A DNA stretch of 10,359 bases from an uncultured Alphaproteobacteria bacterium (GTDB lineage Bacteria > Pseudomonadota > Alphaproteobacteria > Rhizobiales > Beijerinckiaceae). This document shows, piece after piece, positions 7,122 to 10,359 of the stretch. The translations under genes were made by a program, and so were the position numbers. Location of the stretch: positions 1 to 10,359 of the forward strand of contig CALCZO010000069.1 of assembly GCA_937903315.1 (NCBI GenBank), given 5' to 3'. Below the pieces are notes generated by a model that saw nothing but the letters and a program-made list of their open reading frames with translations, had not been told where the DNA came from and did not search any database. Numbering within the stretch: position 1 is the first letter of the stretch; each line of letters opens with the position of its first letter.

Positions 7122-7652
7122 ATGATTCCCGGAGTGTCGTTCACAGGGTATGTCTACGCCGCCATCGGCCAGCGCACCGAGGAGCGCGGCTATCTGAAAA
7201 TCGGCTATGCCGCCGATCCCGAACACCATTATCGCACGACGCGTGATACGCCGTTCCGCACCATTGTGATGATCCAGCCCGACAGCCTGCGCCGGCCGCG
7301 CGGGCACAGCCACCTGCCTGCCGGCGTGGTCGCCGAGGCGGTGCTCGATGTCTTCCGCTCGGGCCATGACATGCTCTACGATGGCCGGGCGTTCCCACCG
7401 GGCTATGCCGAACTGGTCAAGTTCGATGCGGCCCATCGCGACCGGCTGAAGAAGCGCCTCGCCCGTGGCCAGCGCCGGCTCAATCCGGACGCGGCGCGGT
7501 TTCTCAGGGCGCTGCTGACGCTGTGGGATGCGGCCATGCCGGCCGAGCCATGGCTGGCCGGGATCCCCCTGCCCGAGATGCACCTTGTGCCGCCCTCGCC
7601 AGGCGACGGACGCCGCACCGCAGCCGCCGCCGACCGCTCACTCGCCCTGTAA
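7122..7652 (+). CDS. Small protein with GIY-YIG / T5orf172-like domain
   Basis: It has 176 residues from ATG 7122, chosen because GGAGGG precedes it by six bases; the open frame begins further upstream inside the ccp terminator, which rules out earlier starts. The N-terminal half resembles the GIY-YIG-like (T5orf172/MUG113) fold. GYVY (9-12) stands in the place of GIY, LKIGYAADPEHH (25-36) in the place of YIG with its following helix, Arg38 or Arg41 follows, and Glu72 in VVAEAVLDVF is a candidate metal-binding residue. The distances fit, but the motifs are diverged and the family match is from reading alone. Residues 100-140 are basic and helical, and the C terminus is Pro/Ala/Arg-rich and probably disordered. 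No neighbour points to a role. The last 15 bases overlap the convergent pmtA gene. Confidence 0.72.
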   Translation: MIPGVSFTGYVYAAIGQRTEERGYLKIGYAADPEHHYRTTRDTPFRTIVMIQPDSLRRPRGHSHLPAGVVAEAVLDVFRSGHDMLYDGRAFPPGYAELVKFDAAHRDRLKKRLARGQRRLNPDAARFLRALLTLWDAAMPAEPWLAGIPLPEMHLVPPSPGDGRRTAAAADRSLAL

Positions 7653-8318
7653 AGGGCCGGCCCGGCGGCCGATCCGCACGATCGGAAAACTGCCAAGCGG
7701 GCCGGTGTCGTCGCGGGCCAGCAGGCTCGCCCCCGGCGTTGCGGCGATCCAGGCGGCGATGCGCGGGAACGGAAAATCCGGCCGCAGGCCGACACGATGG
7801 GCGAGCGGCGCCACCAGCCGTTCGAACCCGGCGGCAAGCCCGTGTTCGGACCGGAAGTGGTTGACGAGAATGATGGTTCCGCCCGGCGCGGTGACGCGGA
7901 ACGCTTCGTCAAGCACGCGTTCGGGGTGCTGCACCAGCGTGATCACGAACTGGGCAACCACCACGTCAAAGGTCTGATCCTCGAACGCAAGATCATGCGC
8001 GTCCATCAGCGCCAGCGTCCGCACATGGGCCAGCGCCCTGGCCCGCTCGCGCGCCCGGGCAATCATCTCGGGCGACAGGTCGATGCCGGTCACCTCGTTG
8101 CCGTCATCGTAGTCGCCCAGAGACAGGCCGGTTCCGACCCCGATTTCGAGAATGCGGCGGCCGCTCCGCCGGGCGATTCCGGCTGCCTGCAACCGCGCGG
8201 CAAGAAAGATCGGCTCGCACACCGCGTCATAGAGCGGTGCCCAGAACCGGTAGGCCCGGGTCATCACGGCCGTTGACGGATCGGACGAGGCGGCGGGGGA
8301 AGAAGCAAGATCGGTCAT
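7638..8318 (-). CDS. pmtA: Phosphatidylethanolamine N-methyltransferase, Rhodobacter type
   Basis: This SAM-dependent enzyme methylates phosphatidylethanolamine three times to phosphatidylcholine at the inner membrane. It has 226 residues from ATG 8318. It opens with AYRFWAPLYDAVCEPIF (22-38). SAM motif I is ILEIGVGTGLSLGDY (56-70), followed by VTGIDLSPEMIARARER (76-92), MDAHDLAFEDQTFDVVVAQFVITLV (105-129), and RVTAPGGTIILVNHFRSE (141-158). The VNHF segment together with the late GLRPDFPF (177-184) sets the Rhodobacter PmtA group apart from UbiE and generic methyltransferases. No clear Shine-Dalgarno is seen before the start, so it may be poorly translated or start elsewhere; an inner ATG at residue 19 has none either. 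It is divergent from plcP across 99 bases with PHO-box-like repeats, and it makes one of the lipids that PlcP would break down. Confidence 0.85.
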   Translation of the reverse strand: MTDLASSPAASSDPSTAVMTRAYRFWAPLYDAVCEPIFLAARLQAAGIARRSGRRILEIGVGTGLSLGDYDDGNEVTGIDLSPEMIARARERARALAHVRTLALMDAHDLAFEDQTFDVVVAQFVITLVQHPERVLDEAFRVTAPGGTIILVNHFRSEHGLAAGFERLVAPLAHRVGLRPDFPFPRIAAWIAATPGASLLARDDTGPLGSFPIVRIGRRAGPLQGE

Positions 8319-8340
8319 GGCGCGGTCTTGGCCGATGAAT

Positions 8341-8358
8341 ATTGCGGGCCGATGACAG
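8341..8358 (-). promoter_or_regulatory. Weak PHO-box-like site facing pmtA
   Basis: On the minus strand CTGTCAT-CGGC-CCGCAAT matches the PhoB repeat CTGTCAT-N4-CTGTCAT at 11 of 14 bases; the first repeat is perfect and the second poor (4 of 7). Together with the site facing plcP it forms a perfect 7-bp inverted repeat (ATGACAG, six bases, CTGTCAT, 8352-8371). It could bind PhoB toward pmtA, or simply be the other half of a palindrome. Confidence 0.4.
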
Positions 8359-8364
8359 CCCGCA

Positions 8365-8382
8365 CTGTCATCCCACTGCCAA
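8365..8382 (+). promoter_or_regulatory. PHO box upstream of plcP-agt
   Basis: CTGTCAT-CCCA-CTGCCAA matches the PhoB consensus (two 7-base direct repeats spaced by 4) at 12 of 14 bases, with the first repeat perfect. It ends 35 bases before the plcP start. A -10 would be expected about ten bases downstream (about 8393-8398), where only CACAAG is seen. This is weak but tolerable for an activator-dependent promoter. PlcP and Agt homologues are induced by phosphate starvation, so site and function agree. Confidence 0.68.
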
Positions 8383-8417
8383 ATGAAGCAGGCACAAGGC
8401 GCGAGAAGGAGACAGCC

Positions 8418-9230
8418 ATGTCCGATTCCGCCACCATCCGCATCCGCACCTTGTTCCTGTCGGATATCCACCTCGGCACGACCGGCTGCAAGGCCGACAT
8501 GCTGCTCGACCTGCTGCGCCGCTACGACGCCGACACGATCTATCTCGTCGGCGACATCGTTGATGGCTGGCGGCTGAAATCGGGCTGGTACTGGCCGCAG
8601 GTGCAGAACGACGTGGTCCAGAAACTGCTGCGCAAGGTCCGCAAGGGCGCGCGGCTGGTCTACATCCCCGGCAATCACGACGAATTCCTGCGCGACTATC
8701 TCGGGCTGACCTTCGGCGACATCTCGATCGTCGACCGGGCGATCCACACGACCGCCGACGGGCGGGATTATCTCGTCATCCATGGCGACCAGTATGACGT
8801 GGTCGTCGCCAACGCCCGCTGGCTCGCCCTCCTGGGCGACTGGGCCTACGAAATGGCGCTGTGGTCGAACGGCGTGCTCAACATCGCCCGCCGCCGGCTT
8901 GGCCTGCCGTACTGGTCGCTGTCGGCGTGGGCCAAGCTGAAGGTGAAAAACGCGGTGAACTACATAGGCGAATTCGAGCACTACCTGGCCGAGGAGGCCC
9001 GGAAATCGTCGGCGACCGGCGTCATCTGCGGCCATATCCACCATGCGGCGGACCGCGACATGCAGGGCATCCGCTATCTCAACACCGGCGACTGGGTCGA
9101 AAGCTGCACCGCGCTGATCGAGGATTACGACGGCACGCTGTCGATCCTGCGCTTTGCCGAGGTGTGCGCCGCCGAGCACGCCATGGCATCCCCCGCCCTG
9201 CCGGCCAATGCCGCCCGGCGTGCCGCATGA
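8418..9230 (+). CDS. plcP: PlcP-type phospholipase C, calcineurin-like metallophosphoesterase
   Basis: It is predicted to cleave phosphatidylcholine or phosphatidylethanolamine to diacylglycerol and the phospho-head group, freeing phosphate-rich head groups during phosphate starvation. It has 270 residues; ATG 8418 follows AAGGAG, while the upstream in-frame ATG at 8328 lacks a site. All metal-binding motifs are present: DIH (Asp16, His18), GDIVD (Asp46, Asp49), GNHDE (Asn86, His87), HGD (His122) and GHIHH (His206, His208). Proteins of this shape (COG2908) are often labelled UDP-2,3-diacylglucosamine diphosphatase (LpxH). Here the overlapping agt gene, the PHO box and the divergent pmtA favour PlcP, as known from Sinorhizobium and marine alphaproteobacteria. 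It overlaps agt by four bases (ATGA). LpxH-like activity remains the alternative. Confidence 0.85.
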   Translation: MSDSATIRIRTLFLSDIHLGTTGCKADMLLDLLRRYDADTIYLVGDIVDGWRLKSGWYWPQVQNDVVQKLLRKVRKGARLVYIPGNHDEFLRDYLGLTFGDISIVDRAIHTTADGRDYLVIHGDQYDVVVANARWLALLGDWAYEMALWSNGVLNIARRRLGLPYWSLSAWAKLKVKNAVNYIGEFEHYLAEEARKSSATGVICGHIHHAADRDMQGIRYLNTGDWVESCTALIEDYDGTLSILRFAEVCAAEHAMASPALPANAARRAA

Positions 9231-10252
9231 TCCGCGCCCTTGTCGCCACCGACGCCTGGCAGCCCCAGATCAACGGCGTCGTCCGCACGCTGGAGCAGGT
9301 CGCGGTTTTCGCGCCCTCCTTCGGCATTCGCCCGGTCTTTGTCACACCGGACCGGTTCCGCACCATGCCGATGCCCGGCTACCCGGAAATCCGCCTGTCG
9401 CTGGCCACCGCCGCCGCGCTGTCGGACATCATCGCCGAGGTCCGGCCGCAGGTTGTCCATGTCGCGACCGAAGGCCCGATCGGCATCGCCGCACGCGCCG
9501 CCTGCCTGCGTCACCGCCTGCCGCTGACCACCAGCTACCACACGCGGTTTCCCGAATACGTCCGGGCGCGCGCCCCGGTGCCGACCGCGCTGTCCTACGC
9601 GCTGCTGCGCCGGTTCCACAATGCGGCGGAGGGCATTCTTGTCTCCACCCCGTCGCTGGAAGCCGACCTCACCCAGCGCGGCTTCAACAACCTGATGCGC
9701 TGGTCGCGCGGTGTCGATCTGTCGCGGTTCCGGCCGCGCACGACCTCGACCGTCGACTGGCCGCGCCCGGTCTGGCTCAATGTCGGCCGCGTGGCGGTGG
9801 AAAAGAACCTCGACGCCTTCCTGTCGCTGGACCTGCCGGGCACCAAGGTGATTGTCGGCGACGGGCCGCAGCGGGCCGAGTTGCAGGCGCGTTATCGCGA
9901 TGTCCGCTTTCTTGGCGCACTCGACGGCACCGCGCTGGCCGACGCCTATGCGCAGGCCGATGTGTTCGTCTTTCCAAGCCGCACCGACACCTTCGGCGTC
10001 GTCATCCTTGAAGCGCTCGCCGCTGGCCTGCCGGTCGCTGCCTACCCTGAGATGGGGCCGCTCGACATCATCGAGGGCACCGCCGCGGGCGTGCTGTCCG
10101 ATGACCTGCATCAGGCCGCCATGGCGTGCCTGTCGATCGATCCTGCCGCCTGTGTCGATCTGGCCGCCCGCTACAGCTGGGAGGCCTCGATCGGCCAGTT
10201 CAGCGACAACCTGAAACGCGTCATTCACCGCTCCGGGCGGGCGGCGGCGTGA
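9227..10252 (+). CDS. agt: Agt-type glycosyltransferase (GT4) for glycoglycerolipids
   Basis: This is a retaining GT-B glycosyltransferase. Agt homologues in Agrobacterium transfer glucose or glucuronate from UDP-sugars to diacylglycerol, making phosphorus-free membrane lipids. It has 341 residues. The N-terminal acceptor domain begins MIRALVATDAWQPQINGVVR and includes SYHTRFPEYVRAR (103-115). The donor domain starts near LNVGRVAVEKNL (184-195), with Arg188 and Lys193 as the expected phosphate-binding pair. It then has VGDGP (210-214) and FPSRTDTFGVVILEALAAGLP (249-269). The usual E-x7-E is here Asp254-x7-Glu262. The start overlaps the plcP stop as ATGA, so the two are translationally coupled: PlcP makes the diacylglycerol and Agt uses it. 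The sugar donor cannot be told from sequence. No clear terminator is seen before the convergent tRNA-Tyr, 21 bases downstream. Confidence 0.86.
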   Translation: MIRALVATDAWQPQINGVVRTLEQVAVFAPSFGIRPVFVTPDRFRTMPMPGYPEIRLSLATAAALSDIIAEVRPQVVHVATEGPIGIAARAACLRHRLPLTTSYHTRFPEYVRARAPVPTALSYALLRRFHNAAEGILVSTPSLEADLTQRGFNNLMRWSRGVDLSRFRPRTTSTVDWPRPVWLNVGRVAVEKNLDAFLSLDLPGTKVIVGDGPQRAELQARYRDVRFLGALDGTALADAYAQADVFVFPSRTDTFGVVILEALAAGLPVAAYPEMGPLDIIEGTAAGVLSDDLHQAAMACLSIDPAACVDLAARYSWEASIGQFSDNLKRVIHRSGRAAA

Positions 10253-10273
10253 CGGCGGAGGGATCAGGTAAAA

Positions 10274-10358
10274 TGGTGGGAGAGGTAGGACTCGAACCTA
10301 CGAAGGCATAGCCAGCGGATTTACAGTCCGCCCCCTTTGCCGCTCGGGACACTCTCCC
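10274..10358 (-). tRNA. tRNA-Tyr (anticodon GTA)
   Basis: Read on the minus strand, the acceptor GGGAGAG pairs perfectly with CTCTCCC, followed by discriminator A and an encoded CCA. The anticodon stem is GCGGA / TCCGC around a loop with GTA, and there is a long class II variable arm (CTGGCTATGCCTTC region). The T arm is GTAGG-TTCGAGT-CCTAC. The total length is 85 bases, complete inside the window by one base. Confidence 0.96.
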
Positions 10359-10359
10359 A

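Noticed and set aside
7638..9179. A 513-codon open frame on the minus strand covering pmtA and all of the region opposite plcP
   Set aside because: Only the last 226 codons encode a recognisable protein. The upstream part is the antisense shadow of plcP in high-GC DNA, with low-complexity Val/Ala/Asp/Arg content and no motif.
8418..9230. Calling the metallophosphoesterase LpxH (lipid A synthesis)
   Set aside because: The family is the same, but the overlapping GT4 gene, PHO box and divergent pmtA fit PlcP better, and many alphaproteobacteria use LpxI for the lipid A step. Kept as an alternative.
9125..10228. A 367-codon open frame on the minus strand opposite agt
   Set aside because: The glycosyltransferase on the other strand has full motifs; this frame is rich in Arg/Gly/Asp repeats typical of antisense GC-rich frames.

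Overview
The window is compact, high-GC DNA that looks like a chromosomal segment of an alphaproteobacterium. Three things point there: a Rhodobacter-type phosphatidylethanolamine N-methyltransferase (PmtA), a PlcP-Agt lipid-remodelling gene pair, and a TRAP transporter controlled by an RpiR-type regulator. This is judged from protein resemblance and gene content; no genus can be named. I see no insertion sequence, CRISPR array or phage gene, and no gene-free gap reaches 300 bases.

Left part (1-3371, all minus strand): an RpiR/SIS regulator is followed, after an AT-rich promoter region, by dctP, dctQ and dctM of a TRAP transporter. dctM runs off the left edge. A strong stem-loop lies between dctP and dctQ. 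The substrate cannot be read from the window, because no catabolic gene is present.

Middle (3524-7652): a tRNA-Gly(TCC), a cytosolic class C beta-lactamase-family serine hydrolase, and a divergent peroxide-defence pair. The pair is OxyR, with both redox cysteines at the E. coli numbers 199 and 208, and a periplasmic di-haem cytochrome c peroxidase. Between them lie a good match to the four-part OxyR site and an FNR-type box. The peroxidase carries Asp where the classical sixth His ligand of the peroxidatic haem is expected. A Rho-independent terminator closes it. A small GIY-YIG-like protein gene follows.

Right part (7638-10359): pmtA (phosphatidylcholine synthesis) is divergent from a plcP-agt operon (removal of phospholipid head groups, then glycosylation of the diacylglycerol). 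Their 99-bp shared intergenic region holds an inverted pair of PHO-box-like sites, one facing each way. This is the most interesting part: a phosphate-responsive module that places synthesis and breakdown of a membrane phospholipid back to back. A tRNA-Tyr(GTA) ends the window. In E. coli tRNA-Tyr and tRNA-Gly(TCC) are adjacent in this order; here they are about 6.7 kb apart on the same strand.
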